Part shown: positions 45,301 through 54,531 of the stretch, piece by piece
Numbering within the stretch: position 1 is the first letter of the stretch
Layout of the letters: every line of letters begins with the position of its first letter
DNA from: CAWHYG01 sp963833505
GTDB taxonomy: Bacteria; Eisenbacteria; RBG-16-71-46; CAIMUX01
DNA length: 64,000 nt
NCBI GenBank assembly: GCA_963833505.1
Contig: CAWHYG010000007.1
Location: forward strand, 1,488,001 to 1,552,000
Reading direction: 5' to 3'
Translations under genes and position numbers: made by a program
The notes under the pieces: generated by a model
Told to the model about the DNA's origin: nothing
Database searches by the model: none
What the model saw: only the letters and a program-made list of their open reading frames with translations

Positions 45301-45786
45301 TCAGACATGGCGAGGCTCCCGGGGCCCGCGATAGCGGGCGAAGTTCGTCCTCGACTCGTAGAGGGCCACCTCGGACAGCCTGCAGCCGGGGAGGCGGCCT
45401 TCCAGCTCCTCCCAGAAGCGCACGGCCAGCACCTCCACCGTCGGCACGCACCCCCGCAGGAAGGGCACGTCGAGGTTCAGGTTCTTGTGGTCCACCCGGC
45501 TGATCAGGACCTCATCCAGGATCTCCCGGAGCTGTTTCAGATCGATGATCATGCCGGTGGCGGGATCGGGCTCGCCGGCCACCGTGACCTCGAGGGTGTA
45601 GTTGTGGCCGTGGCCGTTCGGATTGTTGCAGATCCCATAGATCCGCCGGTTCTCCTCCTCGGAGAAGACCGGGTTGTGAAGCCGATGGGCCGCGCTGAAC
45701 TCGACCTGGCGGGTGATCTCCACGATCTTCCGCAACGCCGGCGCGAGCCCGGAGCCGGAGGCACGATCGGCCGTGTGTTCGCTCAT
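45301..45786 (-). CDS. queD: 6-pyruvoyltetrahydropterin / 6-carboxytetrahydropterin synthase
   Basis: A 161-aa T-fold enzyme acting on dihydroneopterin triphosphate. Zinc ligands are H34 (FSAAHRL) and H59, H61 in CNNPNGHGHNY; the catalytic Cys is C53. The C-X5-HGH spacing occurs in both PTPS (biopterin) and QueD (queuosine) proteins, so the sequence alone does not settle the product. ATG 45786 has a near-perfect AGGAGG SD. First gene of the cluster with folE and the SDR. Confidence 0.9.
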   Translation of the reverse strand: MSEHTADRASGSGLAPALRKIVEITRQVEFSAAHRLHNPVFSEEENRRIYGICNNPNGHGHNYTLEVTVAGEPDPATGMIIDLKQLREILDEVLISRVDHKNLNLDVPFLRGCVPTVEVLAVRFWEELEGRLPGCRLSEVALYESRTNFARYRGPREPRHV

Positions 45787-46066
45787 GAGTCCTCCTGGAA
45801 GGAGCGGCGGGTCTTCCTTCCAGCGCTCATGCTAATTGCCTCGCCTCATTTCGGCAAACGCGACTGTGGAACCGGACGGCGGGCCTGCAGCGCGGCCAGA
45901 GGACCGTGAAGTCGTCATCCGCGCGTCCCGGCGATCACCACACCCGCGCGTGTCTCCCCGATGACCGCGCCTTCGGCCGTTCCCCGATCGGCGCCGCACC
46001 GCGCAACCTGGCCACCGGCGCGCCGGACATCCCGCTGATCCGGGCGGCGTCGGCACGCCCGGCGGA

Positions 46067-47203
46067 TCAGCGTCCGGAATCGACGATGGAGGCCCCCAGG
46101 GCGGACGCGTCCAGCTCCACCGCCGGATCCTCGGCGGGTCGTACCCGCGCCGGGAAGGGCTCGCCCGACTCCTCCTGGAAAGCGGGAGCGTCGAGGTCGA
46201 CCGCGATCGCGGAAGGCGGCAGCATCGCCTGAAGCCTGGGCAGGACGCAGGCGATCGCTTCGCTGATGGCCAGAGGCAGGAGCGCCCCCGAGGCGGTGGA
46301 CCGGCCGCCGCCTCCGAGCTCGGTGGCCAGCCGGCCGACGTCGTGGCTGCCCTTCGAGCGGAAGGTCGCTTTGACCCCGCGCTGTCCCTGCTGGCGGAAC
46401 ATGGCGCAGATCTCGACCTGCCGGAGTCCGAGCAGCTGATCGAGGATGCCGTCGCTGTCGGTGAAATGCGTCCCCGTGGCGAGGAAAAGGTCTTCCGGAA
46501 TGGCCAGCCAGACGAGACGGCCGTCGCTTTCGCTGCGGACGGTCCCGAGCGCCAGTCGCAGCAGGTCGATCTTCGAAAGTGTGTCGGTCTCGAAGAGATT
46601 GCGGCACATGGCCCGGTGGTCGACTCCGTATCGCAGCAGCTCGGCCGCCAGCCCCAAGGTCTCGTTCTTGGTGTTGGGCAGGCGGAATCCCCAGGTGTCG
46701 AAGAGAATCGAGGCGTAGAGCGCCTCGGCCATCTCGGGCGTCACCCGGGCGCCGACCGCGCGGAAGTAGCGGTAGAGCACCTCGCCGGTGGACGAGGCAT
46801 CCTCCAGGATCACATCGACGTCTCCGAACGGTTCGGTCCGCCGGTGATGGTCGATGGAGATGACCCGCGGCCGGATCATGCGGATCCAGCGGCCGACGGC
46901 CCCGAGATAGTCCCAGCTGCTGGCGTCGAGGCAGATGGCCACCTGGGTCCACCCGTAGAAGGCCTGCCCCTGGAACTCGCTCCAGGACATCACGGGAAAC
47001 AGGCGCGTCAGGAACTCGTAGCGGTCGAGCGCCGGATCGTCGTTGACGATGACGACCTGTTTCCCGAGGGAACGCAGGTGCAGCGCCAGCGCGATCTCGG
47101 AGCCGATGGCATCTCCTTCAGGAAATACATGGGAAGTCAGTAGAAATCGATCGCCCTGCGAAATGGCTGTTCGCAGCGCTCCCCAGCGGTCCGTGCCCCT
47201 CAT
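46067..47203 (-). CDS. nrnA: DHH-family phosphoesterase (NrnA-like), altered DHHA1 motif
   Basis: A 378-aa protein of the nanoRNase/pAp-phosphatase type, which degrades very short RNA and 3'-phosphoadenosine 5'-phosphate. Seen: SHVFPEGDAIGSEIAL (usually SHxNPDGD, so Asp to Glu), AICLDASSWD, ISIDHHRR, and KATFRSKGSHDVGRLATELGGGGRSTASG. The last motif normally reads GGGGHxxAxG; here His is Arg. The metal-binding DHH remains, so it may still be active but with changed substrate handling. The C-terminal 40 residues (Ala/Pro/Asp-rich) go beyond the family. ATG 47203 has only a poly-G SD. Confidence 0.82.
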   Translation of the reverse strand: MRGTDRWGALRTAISQGDRFLLTSHVFPEGDAIGSEIALALHLRSLGKQVVIVNDDPALDRYEFLTRLFPVMSWSEFQGQAFYGWTQVAICLDASSWDYLGAVGRWIRMIRPRVISIDHHRRTEPFGDVDVILEDASSTGEVLYRYFRAVGARVTPEMAEALYASILFDTWGFRLPNTKNETLGLAAELLRYGVDHRAMCRNLFETDTLSKIDLLRLALGTVRSESDGRLVWLAIPEDLFLATGTHFTDSDGILDQLLGLRQVEICAMFRQQGQRGVKATFRSKGSHDVGRLATELGGGGRSTASGALLPLAISEAIACVLPRLQAMLPPSAIAVDLDAPAFQEESGEPFPARVRPAEDPAVELDASALGASIVDSGR

Positions 47204-47487
47204 TCGCCCCCCCGGTCTCGCGCTCTCGATTCTTCAATCGAGATCGGTCATCCAGACGATCTTCGGAATTCCGCTATTTCGGGAATGGGCAGACATCTTG
47301 CAGAGGGGCACCGGCGACGTCAAGATCTTTCGCCACAGTTCGCGCCGGATGGGCGCAGAACGCTCCCGTTTGCGGCGCACCTTCATGTGAGGGTCCGTTC
47401 TCAGTTTATCAAGATCGATGATCGCAACAAGAGCGACTCTCCGCCCTGATTGCGCGCGAACTCCGGGCAGCGGATCCTGGTCTCAGA

Positions 47488-48681
47488 TCAAGATCGGCGG
47501 ACGGCCGTCACCGCGGGCGCATCGATCGTCGCAACGAGATTCCCGTCCGGAAGCAGGACCGGTTGAAGAGCCTCGCGAGCCCGGCGGTGCAGATATCCCA
47601 GCGCCGGGCAGTCGCCGCCCGGCGCTTGCTCACAACTGGTGATCCAGCCGACCCTGTCTCCGCCAGCCGAAAGCAGATCGGTTCCCGGATCGGGGGGCCG
47701 TGATCCCGCAATCTTCAGCCGCGCGAGGCGCCAGTTGGCCTGCCCACGGGATCTCAGCCGCGCGATGGTCTCCTGGCCGAGATAGCAGCCCTTGTCAAAG
47801 CTGATCCGATCCTCCGACAGGATCTCAGGGACGAGCCGTTCCTCGCCGCCATCCAGGCCGAACCAGGCCGTTCCGGCGCGAATGCGACCCAGGTTGAAAG
47901 CGGACCAGCCCACCGCCAGCGGCGGGGAATCCAGGACTTCGAGCCTCCGGGCAAGAGCGTCGCCGGGCTGGCCGTGGACCATCCGAGCGCGATCCACCTT
48001 CACCACTTCGTCCGCGCGCTTCGCGCCCGCCTCGCCGGACTGGCCGGGGACCATCTGATCGCGATCCGCCTCCAGCACTTCGTCCGCGCGCCTCGCACCC
48101 GTCTTGCCGGACGTGCCTGTGACCACAAAGAGGAATTCGTTCGGGCTCGTCTCGCGGATCCTCATCCAGGTTCCGGAGAGCCCGATCGGGCCGAGATCGC
48201 CTCCTTCGCGCCGGCCCTCTTCGTAGTCGAGCCCCAGATCAACCAGCGCTGACGCGGCCCCCGGCCCCAGCAGAAGAACCGACTCCGCGGCGGGCGGCAC
48301 GCGCCAGTGGACGTCCTCAGTGATCCGATGGCGATCCAGGACCCCGATCAGGCGTTCGAGGCGGTCCCGCCGGGCGCGCAGGATGAAACTCCCGGCGGTT
48401 TCCATCACCCAGAGATCGGCCAGGAAGTGGCCCTTGCGGTCGGCGAGGGCGGCGGGAAGGCAGAGCCCGGGGGCGAGACGCCGGAGGTCCTGGGTGAGCA
48501 GCGCCTGAAGAAACCCGCGCGCATCCCGGCCCGAAACCTCGATCAGGGCCTCCCAGGGCGCGCGGCAACGGGCGGCTCCCAGCTCGACCGCTCCTTGTTC
48601 GACGATCCGATCCGCCAGTTGATCCGGAATGCCCGGAAGGAACCGAAACTCGCCCGCGGCATCCGCCTCGTCAGGCGGCAA
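47488..48681 (-). CDS. ygfZ: Folate-binding YgfZ/GcvT-like Fe-S maturation protein with an internal repeat
   Basis: A 397-aa tetrahydrofolate-binding protein for repair or assembly of certain Fe-S clusters. The signature FDKGCYLGQETIARLRSRGQ (K-G-C-Y-x-G-Q-E) is present, and the N-terminal half has EVSGRDARGFLQALLTQDL. An insertion of two 24-residue repeats (GARRADEVLEADRDQMVPG / GAKRADEVVKVDRARMVHG) lies near the middle. The start is TTG 48681 inside the iscA-like gene's end (11-nt overlap), preceded by GGAAG. Co-transcribed with the iscA-like and iscS-like genes, fitting its role. Confidence 0.85.
   Translation of the reverse strand: MPPDEADAAGEFRFLPGIPDQLADRIVEQGAVELGAARCRAPWEALIEVSGRDARGFLQALLTQDLRRLAPGLCLPAALADRKGHFLADLWVMETAGSFILRARRDRLERLIGVLDRHRITEDVHWRVPPAAESVLLLGPGAASALVDLGLDYEEGRREGGDLGPIGLSGTWMRIRETSPNEFLFVVTGTSGKTGARRADEVLEADRDQMVPGQSGEAGAKRADEVVKVDRARMVHGQPGDALARRLEVLDSPPLAVGWSAFNLGRIRAGTAWFGLDGGEERLVPEILSEDRISFDKGCYLGQETIARLRSRGQANWRLARLKIAGSRPPDPGTDLLSAGGDRVGWITSCEQAPGGDCPALGYLHRRAREALQPVLLPDGNLVATIDAPAVTAVRRS
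47960..48103 (-). repeat. 72-bp in-frame tandem repeat inside ygfZ
   Basis: Two 72-bp units, 47960-48031 and 48032-48103, followed by the start of a third. Each encodes 24 residues (GARRADEV... and GAKRADEV...) and keeps the frame. The unit is absent from typical YgfZ proteins. Confidence 0.8.
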
Positions 48682-49009
48682 AGGACTTCCCGCAACCGCA
48701 CGAGCCCTGAGCGTCCGGATTCCGGAAGACGAAGCCCTGGCCGTTCAACCCGGTCGTGTAATCCAGCTCGGTGCCGGCCAGGTAGAGCTCGCTCTTCGCG
48801 TCCAGGAGAACCCGGACGCCTCCCTGCTCGATGACACGGTCGGCGGCGGTCGGGCCTTCCTCGAAGCTCAGGTCGTAGACGAGCCCCGAGCATCCTCCAC
48901 CCTTGACGCGGACGCGGAGGCAGCTTTCCGCGGGCCGGTTCTCTGCTTCAATCGTCTTTCGCACGGCCAGGACGGCCGCCTCGGTGATGGTCATCATCTT
49001 TCTTTCCAT
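48671..49009 (-). CDS. HesB/IscA-type iron-sulfur carrier (ErpA-like)
   Basis: A 112-aa A-type carrier with the three cluster-binding cysteines C40 (GGGCSG), C104 and C106 (GSCGCGKSF). It also has GLNGQGFVFRNPDAQ and a standard length. It passes clusters from the scaffold to target proteins. The start at 49009 follows AAGGAAAG. Between the iscS-like gene and ygfZ; the two radical-SAM genes nearby are possible clients. Confidence 0.93.
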   Translation of the reverse strand: MERKMMTITEAAVLAVRKTIEAENRPAESCLRVRVKGGGCSGLVYDLSFEEGPTAADRVIEQGGVRVLLDAKSELYLAGTELDYTTGLNGQGFVFRNPDAQGSCGCGKSFAA

Positions 49010-49088
49010 CTTTCCTTGGTGGGTCGCTTCCTTTTCGCCCGCATCCAGATTGGCCTGCGAACGCGCGTCTCTTGCGGAGCCTCCGGAT

Positions 49089-50321
49089 CTACCTCGAGCT
49101 CAGCGCCTGCACCGCCTGGATCACCTGTTCGATGACGGACTCCACCTCGGCGGCGGTGTTGAAACGGCCGAGGCTGAACCTGAGAGAGGACTTCGCCTCT
49201 TCACGGGCAAGGCCCAGGGCCATGAGGACGTGCGACGGCTCGAGGCTGCCGGAGGCGCAGGCGCTTCCGGCCGAGATCGCAACCCCGGAGAGCGCCAGAA
49301 GGAGGCCTTCCGCCTCGATTCCGCGAAAGCGGAGATTGCTGATCCCGGGAAGGCGGGGCAGACCAGCGCCGTTTCGCGCCGCGAGAGGCGTCGCGTTCAG
49401 AATGCCCTCCTCGAGACGATCTCGGAGCGCGCGGATGCGCGCACCTTCAGCTTCCATCGATTCGCGCGCCAGCCGGCAGGCTTCGCCGAATCCGACCAGG
49501 GCCGGCACGTTCAAGGTCCCCGAACGGAGCCCTCCCTCCTGGCCGCCGCCGTCGACCTCAGGAAGGAGCCGGACGCGGCGCGGGCGCCGCCGCACATAAA
49601 GCGCCCCGGCCCCTTTCGGCCCGTGCATCTTGTGCGCCGAGCAGGAAAGGAGATCCACGCCGAGACGATCCACGTCGCAGGGCACCTTGCCCGCGGACTG
49701 GGAAGCGTCGGTGTGCAGCGTGACTCCGCGCGCGCGGCAGACGGCCGCGATCGCCGGAAGATCCTGGAGCACGCCGATCTCGTTGTTCGCATGCATGATC
49801 GAAACCAGCTTCGTTCCCGGACCGATCGCCGCATCGAGCGATTCCGGACGGATCCGGCCATCCGAATCGGGGGCGAGCCGGGTCACGGCCCAGCCTTCCC
49901 GCTCCATGCGCTCGGCGGGGCGAAGCACGGCGGAATGTTCGATCGCGCTCACGATCAGATGACCCGGCGCGTTCGAGGCGGCGATCGCCCGGGACGGATC
50001 GTGGATCTCCCGGGACGGATCGCCGGCGGCGCTGCCCACATAGCCCGCCGCGGGGCCGAACATCCGCAGGATCCCCTTGATCGCCAGGTTGTTGGCCTCG
50101 GTCGCGCCGGAGGTGAAGACGATCTCCTCGGGCCGGCACCCGAGAAGCGCCGCCACCTGTTCGCGGGCCCAGGCAACGCCTTCTTCCGCCTCCCATCCGT
50201 AGGAGTGCGACCGGCTGTCGGGATTGCCGAAGCGCCCGCCGAGCCACGGGTCCATCGCCTCCCGCACCCTGGGGTCCAGCGGCGTCGTGGCCGCATGGTC
50301 GAAATAGATCCGCTGCGTCAT
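49089..50321 (-). CDS. iscS: Cysteine desulfurase (IscS/NifS family)
   Basis: Supplies sulfur from cysteine for Fe-S clusters and tRNA thiolation. The 410 aa include FDHAATTPLDPRV, SGATEANNLAIKG, IEHSAVLRP, HTDASQSAGK, and the PLP lysine in CSAHKMHGPKG. The catalytic Cys is in SAGSACASGSLEPSHVL, followed by ALGLAREEAKSSLRFSLG. A 21-bp duplication (49984-50025) adds a second DPSRxI unit in a surface loop. ATG 50321 has AAGGGGAAGGGG upstream; the 24-residue upstream extension is not conserved. Head of the iscS-iscA-ygfZ run. Confidence 0.94.
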   Translation of the reverse strand: MTQRIYFDHAATTPLDPRVREAMDPWLGGRFGNPDSRSHSYGWEAEEGVAWAREQVAALLGCRPEEIVFTSGATEANNLAIKGILRMFGPAAGYVGSAAGDPSREIHDPSRAIAASNAPGHLIVSAIEHSAVLRPAERMEREGWAVTRLAPDSDGRIRPESLDAAIGPGTKLVSIMHANNEIGVLQDLPAIAAVCRARGVTLHTDASQSAGKVPCDVDRLGVDLLSCSAHKMHGPKGAGALYVRRRPRRVRLLPEVDGGGQEGGLRSGTLNVPALVGFGEACRLARESMEAEGARIRALRDRLEEGILNATPLAARNGAGLPRLPGISNLRFRGIEAEGLLLALSGVAISAGSACASGSLEPSHVLMALGLAREEAKSSLRFSLGRFNTAAEVESVIEQVIQAVQALSSR

Positions 50322-50364
50322 CCCCTTCCCCTTGCGCCGCTCGAAATGCTTCAGAATTCCTTCT

Positions 50365-50393
50365 ATCATGATGAAGCAGGAACGCCCGGTCAA
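50365..50393 (-). promoter_or_regulatory. Probable sigma70-type promoter of the Fe-S operon
   Basis: Minus strand: -35 TTGACC (50388-50393), 17-bp spacer, -10 CATGAT (50365-50370), about 45 bp before the iscS ATG. The -35 is near consensus; the -10 matches 4 of 6. No IscR-like site was identified. Confidence 0.5.
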
Positions 50394-50523
50394 CGAACCC
50401 GGCGGACTTTCGATGGGCCGATATCCTGCCGATATCCTGGGAAGCGGCGGTAACCTCGAAAGGACGGGACCGGCGGTGCGCCCGGCCCCGCAGCGCTACC
50501 GGGCCAGAGGAGAGTCCGACTTC

Positions 50524-51117
50524 GTGCCCCAGATGCAGAGCCCAGCGCCGGGAAAGGTCGTTCCGCTTCCACGGACCAGAAGGCTGAGCTGGGCCGCCAT
50601 GCTCCTGGAGTGCTCGGTGCAGCTCATCCTCGCCATCTGGGTGGGCGCGCTCGCCGCCGTCGCGTCGCTGGCCGTCCCGAGCATCCTCGACGGCGGCATC
50701 GATCCCGTTCTCGAGGTTCGCATCTCCCTGGATCTCATGGGCAAGCTCGCCACCCTGGGCTGCGGCGCCGGAGGCTTCCTTCTGCTCTTGACCCTCCTCA
50801 TGTACCAGCTTTCCATGCGCACCGCGCGAGGCACCCTGTTCCAGGTCCTCCTGCTTCTCTCCATGACGGGGATGGCGACCGCTCTCCAGGTCTGGCTCGC
50901 GCCTGCTCTCTCCGGGATGCTGCGGATGACGCCCGATCTGCTCACCGCCGGCGCGACCGGCGCCGGCGCGGCGCATTTCCGGGTCCTGCTCGGGGCGTAT
51001 CTGGCCCTGCTTCTGGTCCAGGCCCTGATCGGCGCCGGACTCCTCCTCACCGGCATCCGTCGCTGGTATCGGTACGTCCCGGCGAGCGCCGCCAAGACCG
51101 ATTTCTTCTGGCCCTGA
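50524..51117 (+). CDS. Four-helix membrane protein, DUF4149-like
   Basis: About 197 aa with four membrane helices: LECSVQLILAIWVGALAAVASL, LATLGCGAGGFLLLLTLLMY, FQVLLLLSMTGMATALQVWL, and AYLALLLVQALIGAGLLLTGI. The pattern of an early WVGALxxxxxxVPxIL and HFRxLLGxYL resembles DUF4149/TMEM205-like proteins; function unknown. The frame opens at 50332; GTG 50524 is chosen because AGGAGA lies about 10 nt upstream, with ATG 50533 as an alternative. The stop lies within a 43-bp tandem repeat. Confidence 0.65.
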   Translation: MPQMQSPAPGKVVPLPRTRRLSWAAMLLECSVQLILAIWVGALAAVASLAVPSILDGGIDPVLEVRISLDLMGKLATLGCGAGGFLLLLTLLMYQLSMRTARGTLFQVLLLLSMTGMATALQVWLAPALSGMLRMTPDLLTAGATGAGAAHFRVLLGAYLALLLVQALIGAGLLLTGIRRWYRYVPASAAKTDFFWP

Positions 51118-51198
51118 TCGGCGGTGCGAAGCCCTGCGAGCCGGATTCTTCCGGACCTGATCCGCGCTGCGAAGACCAGCGAGCCGGGTTCTACGGAT
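51113..51198. repeat. Imperfect 43-bp tandem repeat
   Basis: Two units (51113-51155 and 51156-51198) sharing CCTGATC, GCTGCGAAG-like, and GCGAGCCGG blocks. The first unit includes the stop codon of the upstream gene. It fills most of the short gap to miaB. Confidence 0.65.
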
Positions 51199-51231
51199 CC
51201 GGAGCTACCGCGCTGCCGCCCGGCTGGCGGG

Positions 51232-52527
<1,296 letters not shown>

Positions 52528-52529
52528 GG

Positions 52530-54143
52530 TCACGACGCGGCTCCGGCGGGCACGCCCGCCATCATCGACTCGCCCGGATCCACCCGGAGCCGCACTCGCG
52601 GAAGCTCGCCGGCGCCGGAGTCCGGACCGCTCCAGGGAAATCGGACCCGCAGGTAGTTGCCGGTCAGTCCCTCCCAGTGTCCCTCTCCCGCCGGAGTTTC
52701 GGGAAGCACCGCCTGCACCGTTCCCGATTGAGAATGCGCAAACCGCCTCCGAAGGTCCCGATCGAGGGCTCGCAACCGCGCGCTTCGATCCTTGCGAACC
52801 TGCACGGAAACCTCTCCCGGCAGGCGCGGCGCGCCGGTTCCGGGACGGGCCGAATAGCTGAACACGTGCAGATACGAGAGGCTCAGATCGGACGCGAGAT
52901 CGAGGCTGCGCGCAAATTGCTCCTCCGACTCCCCGGGAAACCCCACCAGGAGATCGCAGCCGACGGCCGCGTCGGGCATCCGCTCCTGAACTCCCCGGAC
53001 CAGGGCGGCGTACTGCTCCGGCGAGTAGCTCCGGTTCATGCGCCGGAGGATCGCGGGGTCGGCGCTCTGGAGAGGAAAATGGTAGTGGCGGCAGAGCTTC
53101 GGATTGGCCGCCATCCGGTCGAGCCACTCGGGGCGGACATGCTGCGGCTCGAGGGAATTGAGCCGGATGCGGGCCAGCCCCTCCACCACGGCCAGCGCGT
53201 CGAGGAGATCGGGCAGCCGGCGTCCGCCCGGAAGATCGCGGCCCCAGAGGCCGGTGTTGATGCCGGTGAGGGCGATCTCCTGATAGCCGCTGGCCGTCAG
53301 GATCGCCGCCTGGCCGAGGATGTCTTCGAGGGATCGGCTACGGCTGCGTCCCCGCACCTTGGGGATCACACAGAAGGTGCAGTGCTGGTCGCATCCGTCC
53401 TGGATCTTGAGCGTGGCGCGGGCGCGCCGGCCGTCCCGCCCGACGCCGTGCTCGGCAAAGGCGGTCAGGGTCGGGTCGGCGCCGACGAGAATCCGAGCCG
53501 GGCCGGAAGGGGCCGGCGCGTCGGACGAAGCCGGTGCGCCGGGGGCCGGTCCATCGGAGCGGCCCGTTGCGGTCGTCGGGTCCCGGGAATCCAATTCGCC
53601 AACGGGCGAGAGCGGACCGCAGGAGTCTCGATCGGCCTCCAGGATCCAGCGATCGAGAAACGGCTTCTCCCCGTTGCCCACCACCCAATCGACTCCCGGA
53701 ATCTCCGCCAGCGATCCGGGAGCCCGTTGGGCAAGACATCCGGTCGCGATGACGCGGCCCGCGCCTTTGGCCCGCACCGCTCGACGCAGGATCTGGCGGC
53801 TGTCGGAGTCTCCCGCCGAGGTCACCGTGCAGGTGTTGACGACGATCCAGTCCGCCGGCTCTCCGAAGGGCACGATCCGGTAGCCGGCCGGCCCCAGGCG
53901 GCTGATCAGGCACTCGGTTTCTTCCTGGTTGGCCTTGCAACCGAGGGCCAGGACAGAAATGGTCCTTTCAGGACCGAGGGCCCCGGCGGGGCCCGGGACT
54001 CCCTTTACCTCGGAGCGCTCCCGGCCGATTCCGGCGCCCGCGCCGGCTTCAGCCTCGTGTCCGACTGCATTTCGAGAAATCGTGAGGTCCAACGGCGCGT
54101 CCTGTTCCTCTGAATCCTTCACCTGACCCGGTTGGAAGATCAT
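52530..54143 (-). CDS. mtaB: tRNA threonylcarbamoyladenosine methylthiotransferase (MtaB)
   Basis: A 537-aa radical-SAM enzyme that converts t6A37 to ms2t6A37. Seen: LALGCKANQEETECL, NTCTVTSAGDSDSRQ, IATGCLAQRAPG; radical-SAM cysteines in DGCDQHCTFCVIPKVRGRSRSR; ALTGINTGLWGRD; C-terminal TRAM. It is longer than usual (about 430-450). Some 60 residues precede the domain, and an Ala/Pro/Ser-rich insertion lies near 200-235 (RSDGPAPGAPASSDAPAPSG). ATG 54143 has a distant GAGGAG; a later start is possible. Directly upstream of miaB. Confidence 0.92.
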   Translation of the reverse strand: MIFQPGQVKDSEEQDAPLDLTISRNAVGHEAEAGAGAGIGRERSEVKGVPGPAGALGPERTISVLALGCKANQEETECLISRLGPAGYRIVPFGEPADWIVVNTCTVTSAGDSDSRQILRRAVRAKGAGRVIATGCLAQRAPGSLAEIPGVDWVVGNGEKPFLDRWILEADRDSCGPLSPVGELDSRDPTTATGRSDGPAPGAPASSDAPAPSGPARILVGADPTLTAFAEHGVGRDGRRARATLKIQDGCDQHCTFCVIPKVRGRSRSRSLEDILGQAAILTASGYQEIALTGINTGLWGRDLPGGRRLPDLLDALAVVEGLARIRLNSLEPQHVRPEWLDRMAANPKLCRHYHFPLQSADPAILRRMNRSYSPEQYAALVRGVQERMPDAAVGCDLLVGFPGESEEQFARSLDLASDLSLSYLHVFSYSARPGTGAPRLPGEVSVQVRKDRSARLRALDRDLRRRFAHSQSGTVQAVLPETPAGEGHWEGLTGNYLRVRFPWSGPDSGAGELPRVRLRVDPGESMMAGVPAGAAS

Positions 54144-54531
54144 AAGCAGATCTCACGCGCTCCTCAATCCTCGGATGGAGACCCGGTTCGCGCCGGGACC
54201 GCGGATGGGACTGCCCCGCATCATCGGACGCATGCCGCCTTTCTCCGCTTTCCACCCTTCCTGGTTTATGGTAGAAGAAAACAAGCGGGTTGAGCCTGCC
54301 GAATAGATTAGCCCGCATTATTCATGATCGCCCGTCGCGAGGCACCGGAGATGCCCGTCAGGACAAGGCGCGCGCAGCCCGAACGACGCAGGCATACTCC
54401 CTGCAGTATGTCGAGGAGTGAGGGCAAGCGCAACGCAGTCATGGCGGGCAGATCCGCTGCCGCAGCAGGGGGTTCATGAATAATGCGGGTTAGGGGCACT
54501 AATTCGCAACGGGCCGGAGGGAAGGGGCGCC
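54144..54531. other. Divergent intergenic region (388 bp) between mtaB and the LysR gene
   Basis: Holds the 178-bp element at 54312-54489 and, upstream of it, an AT-richer patch (54265-54310) likely to contain promoters. LysR regulators usually bind such divergent regions, but no T-N11-A palindrome was singled out. The GGAGG SD of the LysR gene is at about 54517. Confidence 0.55.
54312..54489. mobile_element. MITE-like element with 16-bp terminal inverted repeats
   Basis: CCCGCATTATTCATGA (54312-54327) is perfectly inverted as TCATGAATAATGCGGG (54474-54489), bounding 178 bp. Inside, CATACT/AGTATG (54393-54410) forms a short hairpin, and the right 82 bp are the dispersed repeat found at 2432-2513 and 42424-42502. 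No transposase is encoded. Size, inverted ends and copies elsewhere fit a non-autonomous element; no obvious target-site duplication was seen. The family is not recognised. Confidence 0.7.

Noticed and set aside
50332..50523. N-terminal extension of the DUF4149-like protein to ATG 50332 or 50413
   Set aside because: It overlaps the iscS promoter region and reads low-complexity sequence; a later start has the better SD.
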